Shown here: positions 1-8,896 of the stretch, piece after piece | How the letters are laid out: each line of letters opens with the position of its first letter | Position numbering within the stretch: position 1 is the first letter of the stretch | NCBI GenBank assembly: GCA_937898535.1 | Contig: CALDKP010000007.1 | Coordinates: 1-30,236 of the forward strand | DNA length: 30,236 nt | From: an uncultured Sphingomonadales bacterium | GTDB lineage: Bacteria; Pseudomonadota; Alphaproteobacteria; Sphingomonadales; Sphingomonadaceae | Direction: 5' to 3' | The notes under the pieces: model-generated | What the model saw: the letters and a program-made list of their open reading frames with translations, nothing else | What the model was told of the DNA's origin: nothing | The model's database searches: none | Position numbers and translations under genes: made by a program

Positions 1-530
1 GTATCAATGTGCAGGCAGGCGAGCGTATCCTCATCACGGGTGCGTCAGGTGGCGTTGGCTCGGCAGCAGTCCAGCTTGCGAAGCGGCGCGGGGCAGAGGT
101 TATCGCCATGGCGGCCGATGCAAAGGCCGATAGCGTCCGCGGGCTCGGTGCGTCCCAAGTCATTCCGCGCGATGCCAATTTGCTATCATTGTTCGAGCAA
201 GAGTATGTCGACGCCGCTGTCGATATTGTCGGTGGCGCGCAGTTCGGCGATATCCTGAACGTTCTAAAACGCGGAGGTCGCTATGGCGTATCGGGTGCGA
301 TTTCGGGGCCTGTTGTCGATCTTGATCTTCGGACGCTCTATCTCAAGGATTTGCGCCTGATCGGTTGCACGGTTTTAGAGCCGGAGGTTTTTGCAAACCT
401 CGTCTCATATATTGAAAACGGAGAAATCCGGCCCGTGGTTGCAGCCACCTATGACTTATCTGACATCGTCAAAGCGCAAGAAGCGTTTTTGACGAAGCAG
501 CATGTCGGAAAGATCGTCCTGTCGCTTTAG
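1..530 (+). CDS. MDR-family zinc-type/quinone oxidoreductase, 3' part (5' end outside window)
   Basis: The reading frame is open from the left edge (first full codon at position 3), so this is the C-terminal part of a longer protein. It begins at the nucleotide-binding Rossmann domain: the glycine motif ITGASGGVGSAAVQLAKRRG is the classic NAD(P)H-binding loop of medium-chain dehydrogenase/reductases. The substrate-binding C-terminus follows (GGRYGVSGAISGP, LRLIGCTVLEPEVFANL, ending HVGKIVLSL), as in quinone oxidoreductase-like members. These enzymes are cytosolic NAD(P)H-dependent oxidoreductases; the substrate cannot be told from this piece. Its stop codon overlaps that of the convergent aminotransferase gene by 4 bp. 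The family assignment is firm, the specific function unknown. Confidence 0.85.
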   Translation, partial: INVQAGERILITGASGGVGSAAVQLAKRRGAEVIAMAADAKADSVRGLGASQVIPRDANLLSLFEQEYVDAAVDIVGGAQFGDILNVLKRGGRYGVSGAISGPVVDLDLRTLYLKDLRLIGCTVLEPEVFANLVSYIENGEIRPVVAATYDLSDIVKAQEAFLTKQHVGKIVLSL

Positions 531-1843
531 TCGACCGTTTCAATCAGCTCGCCGATACGCCCAACGATTTCGTCGATATGCGCTTTTTCCAGAATGAGCG
601 GCGGCGACAATGCGATGATATCCCCGGTCGCGCGGACCAATAAACCATTGTCGAAGCATTTGTGGAACAACTGCATGCCCCGCTTGCCAACGCCGTCTGC
701 ATGCGGCGCAAGCTCAATGGCGGCAACAATGCCCATATTGCGGATATCGATAATGTGGCGTTTGCCCTTCAGGCTGTGCACCGCATCTTGCCAATAACCA
801 TGCAGCGAGCTGGCGTGCTCAAAAATCCCCTCCGACTTGTATAGATCAAGCGTCGCAAGTGCCGCTGCCGCTGCCAAGGGGTGGCCCGAATAGGTGTAGC
901 CGTGGAACAATTCGATACCATCAGGGCCGCCCTCTACAACACCGTCATGAATGTGGCGGCTGACCGCAACCGCGCCCATAGGCACGGCGGCGTTGGTAAG
1001 GCCCTTTGCCATGGTAATGATGTCTGGCGTCACGCCGAGCGTTTCGGATGCCGTGGCGCCGCCGACACGGCCAAAGGCGGTGATGACTTCGTCAAAGATC
1101 AGCACAATGCCGTGCTTGCGCGTGATCTCACGCAGTTTTTCGAGATAGCCAATTGGTGGTACCAGAACGCCGGTTGACCCCGCCATGGGTTCAACAATGA
1201 CCGCGGCAATGGTTTCGGCGCCATGCAGCGCGACGATAGCCTCAAGATTGTCGGCCAGATGCGCGCCCCATTCGGGACGACCCATGGTGAAGGCGTTGTG
1301 TTCCAGATTATGGGTGTGCGGCAGATGGTCGACGCCGGTTAACAAGGTGCCAAATTGCCGCCGGTTATTGACGATGCCGCCGACTGAAATGCCGCCAAAG
1401 CCAACGCCATTATAGCCACGCTCACGTCCAATCAGACGCGTGCGCGTGCCTTGTCCAATGGCGCGTTGATAGGCGAGCGCAATCTTCAATGCAGTGTCGA
1501 CCGATTCGGATCCCGAATTGGTGAAGAAAATGCGGTCCAGCCCCTCAGGCATGATCGTCGCCAGTCGCGACGCCAGTTCAAACGCAAGCGGGTGGCCCAA
1601 TTGGCATGGCGGAGCATAATCCAGCTCGGCTGCGCATTTTTGGATCGCCTCGACAATCGGCGCGCGGCAATGGCCTGCGTTTACCGCCCATAGGCCGGCG
1701 GTACCGTCAAGGATCTGACGCCCGTCGTCGCTGGTGTAATGCATGTCCTTCGCCGACGCCAACTGACGCGGCGTGGTTTTGAACGCCCGGTTCGCAGTAA
1801 ACGGCATCCAAAATGCCGCGAGGGGGTCATTCTCCAGTTTCAT
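527..1843 (-). CDS. Class III PLP aminotransferase, omega-amino acid:pyruvate type
   Basis: This 438-residue protein has the fold-type I class III aminotransferase signature. NSGSES at residues 109-114 binds the cofactor phosphate, DEVITAFGR (D251) contacts the pyridine nitrogen, and MAKGLTNAAVPMGAV carries the Schiff-base lysine K280. The N-terminus (FWMPFTANRAFK) and the GTAGLW segment are typical of beta-alanine/omega-amino acid:pyruvate transaminases, which move an amino group from an omega-amino acid to pyruvate in the cytosol. A GGAGAGA ribosome-binding site lies about 5 nt before the ATG. It lies 97 bp downstream of the amino-acid permease on the same strand, so uptake and deamination of one substrate (beta-alanine, GABA or a polyamine-derived amine) is a reasonable inference. 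Exact substrate is not shown. Confidence 0.9.
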   Translation of the reverse strand: MKLENDPLAAFWMPFTANRAFKTTPRQLASAKDMHYTSDDGRQILDGTAGLWAVNAGHCRAPIVEAIQKCAAELDYAPPCQLGHPLAFELASRLATIMPEGLDRIFFTNSGSESVDTALKIALAYQRAIGQGTRTRLIGRERGYNGVGFGGISVGGIVNNRRQFGTLLTGVDHLPHTHNLEHNAFTMGRPEWGAHLADNLEAIVALHGAETIAAVIVEPMAGSTGVLVPPIGYLEKLREITRKHGIVLIFDEVITAFGRVGGATASETLGVTPDIITMAKGLTNAAVPMGAVAVSRHIHDGVVEGGPDGIELFHGYTYSGHPLAAAAALATLDLYKSEGIFEHASSLHGYWQDAVHSLKGKRHIIDIRNMGIVAAIELAPHADGVGKRGMQLFHKCFDNGLLVRATGDIIALSPPLILEKAHIDEIVGRIGELIETVD

Positions 1844-1940
1844 CCATTCTCTCCAACAACCGGTTTCATATGCTTATGCGATATGCAGGCCATTATCCGT
1901 GATTGAAAAGATTGTTGCGTCCGGAAAATTTTGGTGGGCA

Positions 1941-3335
1941 TCAATTTTTCAGCTGGTTTGCTTGCACGCGGCATTTGATCCAATATCCAACCAAAAAGAG
2001 CGTTGCCACCAGAATGCTTGTCCAAAGTTCAATGGCGTGCGATTTAGAAACGCCCATCAGCACCAGAACGCCGACCATCCCGGCAATGGCCGTCCATGTG
2101 CCATAGGGGTGGAACCACATTTTGATTTGCAGCTTTTCAGGTGCTTTGGCCTCAAAATCGGCGCGGAGCCGTAACTGCGCCCAAGCAATCAGCAGATAGA
2201 TAAACAGCATGATCGCGCCTGAGGCATTCACCAGAAAATTGAACACCCTGTCAGGCGACAGCACCGATGCGGCAAGTGCGAAATAGCTGAAGAGGCTGGC
2301 GATCAGGATCGCACGGGCAGGCACTTTCGCTTTGCTCAATTGCACACAAGATTGCGGCGCATCACCATTTTTGGCGAGACCGAACATGGCGCGTGAGGTG
2401 ATATAGATGCCCGAGTTCAGGCACGACAACACGGCCACAAGCACGATGCTATTCATAATCAGATCGGCAGAAGGATAACCCATGACGCGTAACGCTTGGG
2501 CAAATGGCGATACGCCAACTTCGATTTCGTTCCATGGCACGATGGAAACGATCATCAGGATCGACAATACAAAGAATATCAAAATGCGTGTCGATACCGA
2601 TATGGTCATACGCGCGATGGTGCTTGCGCCATCTTCGGATTCTGCGGCCGCCAGCGTCGCGATTTCGGCGCCGCAAAGCGAAAATATCGTCGTCGATACA
2701 CCAACAAAAATGGCAGCTATACCCGCGGGTGCAAAGCCACCATGTTCGGTCAGGTTTGAAAAAGTCGGGCCGGAGGGCGACGTGATGCCCGTGGCATAAG
2801 CGGCGGTCGCAAGAATGAAGACGATAATCGCAATGACCTTTGTCGAGGCGAACCAGAATTCGAACTCCCCGTAGGATTTGGCGGACATCAAATTAACCGC
2901 GGTCAATATCGCCATCAACACCACACCGATTTGCCAAACCTCAAGCATCGGAAACCAGCCGTTGATAATCTTTGCGCCCGCAATTGCCTCAATGGCGATC
3001 ACGACGACCCAGAAATACCAATAGAGCCATCCGACAAGAAACCCGGCCCAATTACCCACACCATTGCGCGCAAAATCGGGAAAAGTCTGAACACCAGGCA
3101 TCACCATGGCCATTTCGGAGATCATCCGCATGACGAGTAATACGAGAAAACCCGCCAACGCGTAGCTTATAACGGCAGCGGGCCCGATTGTGCTGATTGC
3201 CGTCGATGAGCCAACAAACAGGCCAGCACCTATGATGCCGCCAAATGTGATCATCGAAACATGCCGGGACTTGAGTGTTCGGCTAAGTTCGTTCGCACCC
3301 GTTCCTGCTTGTGGCGTCGCTATGCTTTTGTCCAT
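1941..3335 (-). CDS. Amino-acid permease, APC superfamily (GABA permease-like)
   Basis: A 464-residue polytopic inner-membrane protein, expected to have 12 helices. The APC superfamily substrate-backbone motif GGIIGAGLFVGSS sits at residues 32-44 in helix 1, and the family's SSTAISTIGPAAVISYALAG continuation follows. The central FSLCGAEIATLAAAESED segment is typical of the amino acid transporter (AAT) subfamily that includes GabP, which imports amino acids with protons. A purine-rich GAGGGGGA ribosome-binding site is about 9 nt before the ATG. It is the upstream gene of a two-gene minus-strand unit with the omega-amino-acid aminotransferase, and diverges from the TPP enzyme across a 209-bp spacer. 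Subfamily is well supported; GABA or beta-alanine as substrate is inference from context. Confidence 0.88.
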   Translation of the reverse strand: MDKSIATPQAGTGANELSRTLKSRHVSMITFGGIIGAGLFVGSSTAISTIGPAAVISYALAGFLVLLVMRMISEMAMVMPGVQTFPDFARNGVGNWAGFLVGWLYWYFWVVVIAIEAIAGAKIINGWFPMLEVWQIGVVLMAILTAVNLMSAKSYGEFEFWFASTKVIAIIVFILATAAYATGITSPSGPTFSNLTEHGGFAPAGIAAIFVGVSTTIFSLCGAEIATLAAAESEDGASTIARMTISVSTRILIFFVLSILMIVSIVPWNEIEVGVSPFAQALRVMGYPSADLIMNSIVLVAVLSCLNSGIYITSRAMFGLAKNGDAPQSCVQLSKAKVPARAILIASLFSYFALAASVLSPDRVFNFLVNASGAIMLFIYLLIAWAQLRLRADFEAKAPEKLQIKMWFHPYGTWTAIAGMVGVLVLMGVSKSHAIELWTSILVATLFLVGYWIKCRVQANQLKN

Positions 3336-3544
3336 TTGTCGGATTCCCCCTCGTTCAAAACGGTTCTAGCTTTGAAACAAGCGATCTGTAAATGACGGCT
3401 ATCAAACAAAATTGATGCCCGCCGTCTTTCGTGGCGAAAAAGTTGAAACGGACGGGTTATAATTTTTGCTTATAAGCCACGGCATTAGACTGACATGCGC
3501 CTGCAGGGCTGATATGGCATAGTCGAGGAGATGTAATAACCGAA

Positions 3545-5887
3545 ATGGCCACCGTCTTAACTGACCACCGAAAAGAAAAAATCGCCACGATCGAGGCGCT
3601 GGATGCGCGGCTGCGCTGGTTGTCGTCATGGATTGTCCATAACGCCAACCATTTGCGAGAAAAGCGTGACGGCCTTAAGGTAGGCGGTCATCAGGCGAGT
3701 TGCGCTTCGATGACGGCGATTATGGCTGCGCTGTATTTCCATGCGCTTCGCCCGCAAGACAAGGTGTCGGTGAAGCCCCATGCAGGTCCCGTGTTGCAGG
3801 CCATCCATTATTTGCTGGGCAACCAATCACTGCAGCAATTGCAGCAGTTTCGCGCATTGGGCGGCGCACAAAGTTATCCGTCACGCACCAAGGATAAAAT
3901 CCCCGTGGATTTTTCAACCGGCTCGGTTGGATTGGGCGTTGCGATTACGGCCTTTTCCAGCCTCGTTCAGGATTATCTGGTGGCGCATGGGTCGCTAGAT
4001 GAAGCGGACGCCGGCCGCATGATATCGCTAATGGGCGACGCTGAGCTTGATGAAGGCAATATCTACGAATGCCTGATCGAAGCCTATAAGCACGACATTC
4101 GCAATTGCTGGTGGGTGGTTGATTATAACCGCCAGTCCCTGGACAGCACGACCGCTGACCGAATGTTCAGGCGCTTTGACGATATTTTCGAAACCTGCGG
4201 CTGGCGTGTTGTCACGTTGAAGAATGGCAAGTTGCAACGTGCGGCGTTCTCGCGGCCTGGCGGCAAATCGCTTGAGGACTGGATTGAAAATTGTCCCAAT
4301 GCCGATTTTGCGGTGCTCACATATAAGGGCGGTGCGGCGTGGCGCGAACGATTGATCGCGGACATTGGTGGTAAGCCGCATGTGGCAAAGCTGCTCGACA
4401 GTTTTGACGATGACGGGCTCGCTGCACTGATGACCAACTTGGGCGGTCATTGCATCGAGTCTTTAATGGATGCGTTCGACAGCGCCGATGATGAACGACC
4501 GACTTTGTTTATCGCCTATACTGTAAAAGGCTACGGCCTGCCGCTGGCTGGCCATAAGGACAATCATTCGGGGATGATGAACCCCGCGCAGATTGAGCAG
4601 CTTCGCGCCAGCATGGGCGTTGAGGTCGGGCAGGAATGGGAACCATTTGCCGGATTGGGCGGAAATATCGCGGCGAGGCTGAAAGACTTCGTCGGGCAGA
4701 GCGTTCTCGCGCACAAACCGCAAGAGCCCGACGCGCCGGTGATCGCCGTTCCCGAGCGCCTTCCTGTGCCATCGGGTGATGTTCAGTCGACACAATCCGC
4801 TTTTGGCAATGTTTTGCTCGATCTCGCCAAATCCTCTGAGACATTAGCCGACCGTATCGTGACAACCGCGCCTGATGTTACGCAGACGACCAATTTGGGC
4901 GGATTTGTGAACCAACGCGGGCTTTTCCGCCGATCCGATGTGGCTGATATTTTCCGTGATGCCAAAATTCCGTCGGCGCAAAAATGGGCGGCGCATGCGG
5001 CGGGGCAGCATATTGAACTCGGGATTGCGGAAAATAACTTCTTTCTGTTGCTCACGTCGCTTGGCCTTTCCGCGCCGCATTTCGGAACGCGGCTAATTCC
5101 CGTTGGTACGGTATATGATCCATTTATCGCGCGTGGATTGGATGCGCTGAATTATGGTTGCTACTCCGATGCCCGTTTCTTGCTGGTTGGAACGCCGTCA
5201 GGACTGACCTTGGGGCCAGAGGGCGGTGCGCACCAGTCGATCAATACGCCGCTGATCGGGATGGGGCAGCCTGGCCTTGCCTATTTTGAACCGGCTTATG
5301 CCGATGAAGTCGCTTTGTTCATGCGCTGGGCATTTGAGCATATGCAAAAACCCGACGGCAGCTCGGTATATCTGCGCCTGAGCACGCGCCAAGTGCCGCA
5401 GGTGCAACGCGCCGGCACCGAATGGGAAGCGGACGCGTTAAAAGGCGGATATTGGTTGCGTCAACCTGCACCCGGCGCTGAAGCGGCCATTGTTTTCACA
5501 GGTGCAATTGCACCTGAAGTACTGGCCGCTTTTGACCAATTGGCGGATGATATTCCCGGATTGGGCGTGTTAAATGTTACTTCGCCCGATGTTCTGCATC
5601 GCGACTGGTCTGCCAGCAAGGCCGCGCGCTGGACTGATAAGCCTACGCAAACGTGCCATGCAGAAGATCTGTTATCGGTTTTGGCACCTGACGCTGGGCT
5701 CGTGACGGTGATTGATGGTTCGCCCGGCGCGTTGTCTTGGCTGGGCGGCGTCACGGGGATGCGCGTAAGTCCGCTTGGCACGGATCGTTTTGGCCAGACC
5801 GGGGATTTGATCGACCTTTACGACACATACCGCCTTGATGCCGCTGCGATTATTGATGCCATGGCCGAGCTGTTTCTGAAACGTTAG
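3545..5887 (+). CDS. Transketolase / homodimeric-E1-like thiamine diphosphate enzyme
   Basis: A 780-residue TPP-dependent protein. The cofactor motif starts at GDAELDEGN (residues 164-172) and closes at N195 in VDYNRQ. GGHQ (47-50), KPHAGP (77-82) and STGSVGLG (124-131) are the usual first-domain active-site loops, and ELGIAENN (491-498) carries the activating glutamate E496. YTVKGYGLPLAGHKDNHSG (325-343) resembles homodimeric pyruvate dehydrogenase E1 (AceE) more than classic transketolase. Its length lies between the roughly 660 of transketolase and 890 of AceE. There is no lipoyl or E2 gene nearby, so the reaction is uncertain: ketol transfer or 2-oxoacid decarboxylation. The GAGGAG upstream is 14 nt from the ATG, an unusually long spacing, and is directly followed by ATGTAA. 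It diverges from the permease gene. Confidence 0.82.
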   Translation: MATVLTDHRKEKIATIEALDARLRWLSSWIVHNANHLREKRDGLKVGGHQASCASMTAIMAALYFHALRPQDKVSVKPHAGPVLQAIHYLLGNQSLQQLQQFRALGGAQSYPSRTKDKIPVDFSTGSVGLGVAITAFSSLVQDYLVAHGSLDEADAGRMISLMGDAELDEGNIYECLIEAYKHDIRNCWWVVDYNRQSLDSTTADRMFRRFDDIFETCGWRVVTLKNGKLQRAAFSRPGGKSLEDWIENCPNADFAVLTYKGGAAWRERLIADIGGKPHVAKLLDSFDDDGLAALMTNLGGHCIESLMDAFDSADDERPTLFIAYTVKGYGLPLAGHKDNHSGMMNPAQIEQLRASMGVEVGQEWEPFAGLGGNIAARLKDFVGQSVLAHKPQEPDAPVIAVPERLPVPSGDVQSTQSAFGNVLLDLAKSSETLADRIVTTAPDVTQTTNLGGFVNQRGLFRRSDVADIFRDAKIPSAQKWAAHAAGQHIELGIAENNFFLLLTSLGLSAPHFGTRLIPVGTVYDPFIARGLDALNYGCYSDARFLLVGTPSGLTLGPEGGAHQSINTPLIGMGQPGLAYFEPAYADEVALFMRWAFEHMQKPDGSSVYLRLSTRQVPQVQRAGTEWEADALKGGYWLRQPAPGAEAAIVFTGAIAPEVLAAFDQLADDIPGLGVLNVTSPDVLHRDWSASKAARWTDKPTQTCHAEDLLSVLAPDAGLVTVIDGSPGALSWLGGVTGMRVSPLGTDRFGQTGDLIDLYDTYRLDAAAIIDAMAELFLKR

Positions 5888-6099
5888 TCCAGCCTTGGGC
5901 ACCGTGCCGGTTCCGCCCTTTTGTCAGCCCTGCAGCAGAATAATCTAAACCAGTGCGCGACAAAACAGGTTAGCGTTGCGGAATGCATGATGCAGCGGGA
6001 TTGCCACGGCGACCCAAAACATTCTAGAACCACAAGGATATTCAATTTTACCCAGCGAGCAGCTCAAACATGGCCTGCGCCGATATTGAGGAGTTTACC

Positions 6100-8100
6100 G
6101 TGCAGTCAGTCACCACGCAGAAAATCGAAGATATCCTTGTTGTTCTGGTCGATAACCCGCCCGTTAATGCGCTGTCATGGCATGTCCGGCAGGGGCTGAA
6201 AGACGGTTTTGAACAGGCACTTGCTGACGACTCGGTCAAAGCGATTGTGCTGCGTTGCGCGGGATCAACCTTCATTGCAGGTGCCGACATCACGGAATTT
6301 GGAAAGCCGCCGCAAGGACCAGATTTTAACGCGGTGCTCAACATGATTGAAGCTGCGCATAAGCCTGTCGTCGCTGCCATCCACGGGACGGCGCTTGGCG
6401 GCGGATTGGAAACGGCGCTTGTGTGCCATTATCGTATCGCGGTTCCATCGGCCCGACTTGGCGTTCCAGAGGTCAAGCTTGGCCTGCTGCCGGGCGCTGG
6501 CGGAACGCAAAGGCTTCCGCGTGTCGTGGGTATTGAGGCTGCCGCAAATATGTGCGCGCTTGGGGAGCATTTGCCCGCGGCTAAAGCGCAAGCGATTGGC
6601 CTCGTCGACAGGCTTGCCGGCGAAGATAGCTTGGCGGAAGATGCCATCGCTTATGCACGCGAATTGATTTCTGCCGGTCCTCGGCCGACCCGCGACCGGC
6701 CTCTGACGGGCGATGTCGGCGTCATTGAACAGTTGAAGGCTGCCAATGCCAAAAAATGGCGCGGCTTTGATGCGCCTTACGCCAATTTGGCGTGCGTTGA
6801 GGCCGCGACACGACTGCCATTTGATGAAGGCATGAAGTTCGAACGTACTGAATTTCTTAAGCTGATGGGCGGTTCACAATCGGCTGCGCAACGCCACATG
6901 TTCTTTGCCGAACGCCAGGCCGCGAAAATTGACGGGCTGCCCAAGGATTTGGCACTGCGCGACATTAAGAAAGTCGGTGTCATTGGTGCAGGCACCATGG
7001 GCGGCGGCATATCGATGAATTTCCTGTCCAAGGGGATTCCGGTGACCATCGTCGAGATGGTCAAGGAAAATCTGGATCGCGGTGTGGGCGTCATCCGCAA
7101 GAATTACGAAAATAGTGCCGCCAAGGGCCGCTTCACGACCGAACAGGTCGAAGGCATGATGGGTCTGTTGACGCCGTCACTCGCGCTTGAGGACCTCGCG
7201 GATTGCGACCTCGTGATTGAAGCGGTGTATGAGAGCATGGACGTCAAGAAAGAGGTGTTTGGCAAGCTTGACACCATTTGTAAGCCCGGTGCGATTTTGG
7301 CGTCGAACACGTCCTATCTTGATGTCGATGAAATCGCGGATAGCACCTCGCGTCCTCAAGACGTGGTTGGCATGCACTTCTTCTCGCCTGCCAATGTGAT
7401 GAAATTGTTGGAGGTCGTCCGCGGCGCAAAGACTGCGGATGACGTGCTCGCAACCGCGATGGCCATCGGCAAGAAAATCGGCAAAGTGGCGGTGGTCGCT
7501 GGCGTCTGTCACGGCTTTATTGGCAACCGGATGCTGTCAACGCGCCAGCAACCCGCGATGCAATTATTGTTGGAAGGCGCAACGCCAGCCCAGATCGACA
7601 AGGTCCACACCGATTTTGGCATGCCGATGGGGCCTTTCCAGATGAGCGATCTTGCTGGCCTTGATATTGGCTGGCACCGCGACCCAAGCCGTATTGAAAC
7701 GATCCGTGATGCCTTGTGCGCGGCGGGCCGCTTTGGCCAGAAAAACGGCAAGGGCTTTTACGATTATGATGAAAAGCGCGTTGGCACACCAAGTGCTGAG
7801 GCTCTCGCTATCATCGAAGAGTTCCGGTCGACCTCTAACTTGCCGAAACGTGACATCAGCGATCAGGAGATTGTCGAGCGGACACTCTACCCGATGGTCA
7901 ATGAGGGCTACAAAATACTTCAGGAAGGCAAGGCCCAGCGGCCGTCCGATATCGATGTGGTCTGGATCTATGGCTATGGCTGGCCCGTTTATCGCGGCGG
8001 CCCCATGTTCTGGGGTGATCTTGAAGGTGCTGGCAAGATCGTAGAAGCACTTGAGCGCCACGGCCTTGCGGTGGCCGAAAGTTTGAAGGCCAAGGCGTAA
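6100..8100 (+). CDS. Bifunctional enoyl-CoA hydratase / 3-hydroxyacyl-CoA dehydrogenase (FadB/FadJ-like)
   Basis: This is a fused beta-oxidation enzyme. The N-terminal crotonase domain has the oxyanion-hole segment AGADITEFG, the HGTALGGGLE motif with E104 and GVPEVKLGLLPGAGG with E124, the two catalytic glutamates. The second half is a 3-hydroxyacyl-CoA dehydrogenase: the NAD-binding GAGTMG is at residues 296-301, and the catalytic histidine is H426 in HFFSPANVM. The C-terminal domain includes IYGYGWPVYRGGP. It hydrates trans-2-enoyl-CoA and oxidises the product to 3-oxoacyl-CoA in the cytosol. I chose GTG at 6100 because GAGGAG (6088-6093) lies 6 nt before it, while the in-frame ATG at 6070 has no ribosome-binding site; the protein is then 666 residues, shorter than E. 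coli FadB (729). No thiolase gene is adjacent. Confidence 0.9.
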   Translation: MQSVTTQKIEDILVVLVDNPPVNALSWHVRQGLKDGFEQALADDSVKAIVLRCAGSTFIAGADITEFGKPPQGPDFNAVLNMIEAAHKPVVAAIHGTALGGGLETALVCHYRIAVPSARLGVPEVKLGLLPGAGGTQRLPRVVGIEAAANMCALGEHLPAAKAQAIGLVDRLAGEDSLAEDAIAYARELISAGPRPTRDRPLTGDVGVIEQLKAANAKKWRGFDAPYANLACVEAATRLPFDEGMKFERTEFLKLMGGSQSAAQRHMFFAERQAAKIDGLPKDLALRDIKKVGVIGAGTMGGGISMNFLSKGIPVTIVEMVKENLDRGVGVIRKNYENSAAKGRFTTEQVEGMMGLLTPSLALEDLADCDLVIEAVYESMDVKKEVFGKLDTICKPGAILASNTSYLDVDEIADSTSRPQDVVGMHFFSPANVMKLLEVVRGAKTADDVLATAMAIGKKIGKVAVVAGVCHGFIGNRMLSTRQQPAMQLLLEGATPAQIDKVHTDFGMPMGPFQMSDLAGLDIGWHRDPSRIETIRDALCAAGRFGQKNGKGFYDYDEKRVGTPSAEALAIIEEFRSTSNLPKRDISDQEIVERTLYPMVNEGYKILQEGKAQRPSDIDVVWIYGYGWPVYRGGPMFWGDLEGAGKIVEALERHGLAVAESLKAKA

Positions 8101-8206
8101 GCTCTAAGAGCCGATCAATAATGCATAGTGCGAACGGTTGTCGTAAATGACGGCCGTTTGCACCTTATCGCGCAGCTAAGGATCCGTGATCGTTCGCTGT
8201 GCAAAA

Positions 8207-8455
8207 AAGGCAGCCCCATTTCTGGAACCGCCAAGTTTTTTTGAGATGGATTAGCGCCGTTATTAAGGTGGGTGGGCACAACAACTCGCGCGGTGCGATA
8301 ATCCGCGCATGGATTGTTGCAACCGGTTTTGCTCCCATAGCAAAAGTAAACAAATGTCAAAATGAACACATTGTCTGCATATAATATTGCGGCTGAAGCG
8401 CGCATCGCGTTCCTATCATACAGCCTTGCGCCTCTGTGCATTCAACCTCGCGTGC
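8207..8455 (+). repeat. Diverged direct repeat, copy A
   Basis: This segment matches copy B at 9109-9335 in three collinear blocks: the hairpin block at 8207-8235, a GGATTGTT-led block from 8311 ending in an identical 25-base run (8341-8365), and a weaker block at about 8428-8455 (GC-CCTCTG, ATTCAAC). The intervening sequence has diverged but keeps nearly the same length. Both copies are in the same orientation. The origin is unknown. Confidence 0.6.
8209..8242 (+). terminator. Candidate rho-independent terminator after the beta-oxidation gene
   Basis: An imperfect hairpin (8209-8232, arms GGCAGC and ACCGCC around a CCA/TGG inner stem) is followed after AAG by seven consecutive T residues (8236-8242). 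It sits about 110 bp downstream of the fused fatty-acid oxidation gene and could end that transcript. It is also the left end of repeat copy A; the equivalent hairpin in copy B is more perfect but lacks the T-run. Confidence 0.5.
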
Positions 8456-8554
8456 TGTCAAAGCCTTCGGGCAAGTGTCTTTTACAGCATAGATGGTCCG
8501 CGCATGCAGCAAGATGTGCAGATGGGCTTGCTTCAGCGATACGTGACAGCGCAA

Positions 8555-8896
8555 TTAAATCGGGGTGCTATTCCAAAGTTGCACAATAGATATGCTATGG
8601 ACAATTGATACGAGCAGGTAGGTTACCACAATCGGATGACGAACCTTCTGAAGGGTAAATGGCATGGCAATCACCGAGGATACTTGGAACAGCAATAGAG
8701 GCAATGCGAATGACCGAAAGGTGCCCGTTAACAAAATGAGAGAGAAAAACAGGGCTGCTACGTAGATAGCAAATAAAGTGCTCCGCGAAGGTGAGGGCGG
8801 GCCAAAAATGGCACGCACCCAGCGCGTATTTGCGTAAAAGCCAATGCACATAACCGAAAAAAGCGCGACGTTAAGCGCGCATGAGATAACCCACAT
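8555..8896 (-). CDS. Small hypothetical membrane protein
   Basis: A 113-residue ORF whose composition is that of a real integral membrane protein. Four hydrophobic segments lie roughly at residues 3-20, 40-60, 62-80 and 88-107, separated by short charged loops (NTRWVRAIFGPPSPSRS, LQKVRHP). No enzymatic or transport motif is visible and I do not recognise a family. The ribosome-binding site before the ATG is weak (GGGGCAG). It lies alone between the two direct repeats, in a tract that appears more AT-rich than the flanking metabolic genes. Its position may mean it arrived or was stranded together with the neighbouring phage remnant. It may equally be a lineage-specific chromosomal gene. Confidence 0.5.
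   Translation of the reverse strand: MWVISCALNVALFSVMCIGFYANTRWVRAIFGPPSPSRSTLFAIYVAALFFSLILLTGTFRSFALPLLLFQVSSVIAMPFTLQKVRHPIVVTYLLVSIVHSISIVQLWNSTPI

Larger units (their letters stand above)
8101..8554. other. Gene-free spacer with a terminator-like hairpin and repeat copy A
   Basis: There is no convincing coding region between the end of the beta-oxidation gene and the small membrane ORF. Short reading frames here, on both strands, have no ribosome-binding site and span the repeat. The stretch holds the hairpin and T-run at 8209-8242 and repeat copy A. Confidence 0.6.

Noticed and set aside
3458..3463. Perfect TATAAT in the permease/TPP-enzyme divergent region
   Set aside because: No acceptable -35 sequence lies 16-18 bp upstream on the plus strand (TTGAAA is only 9 bp away), so a promoter cannot be supported by eye.
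7564..8061. 165-residue open frame on the minus strand inside the fatty-acid oxidation gene
   Set aside because: Lies entirely within a strongly supported coding region and has no recognisable motif.
8115..8441. 108-residue minus-strand open frame across repeat copy A
   Set aside because: It covers the terminator-like hairpin and the repeat core, has no ribosome-binding site and a composition unlike a folded protein.
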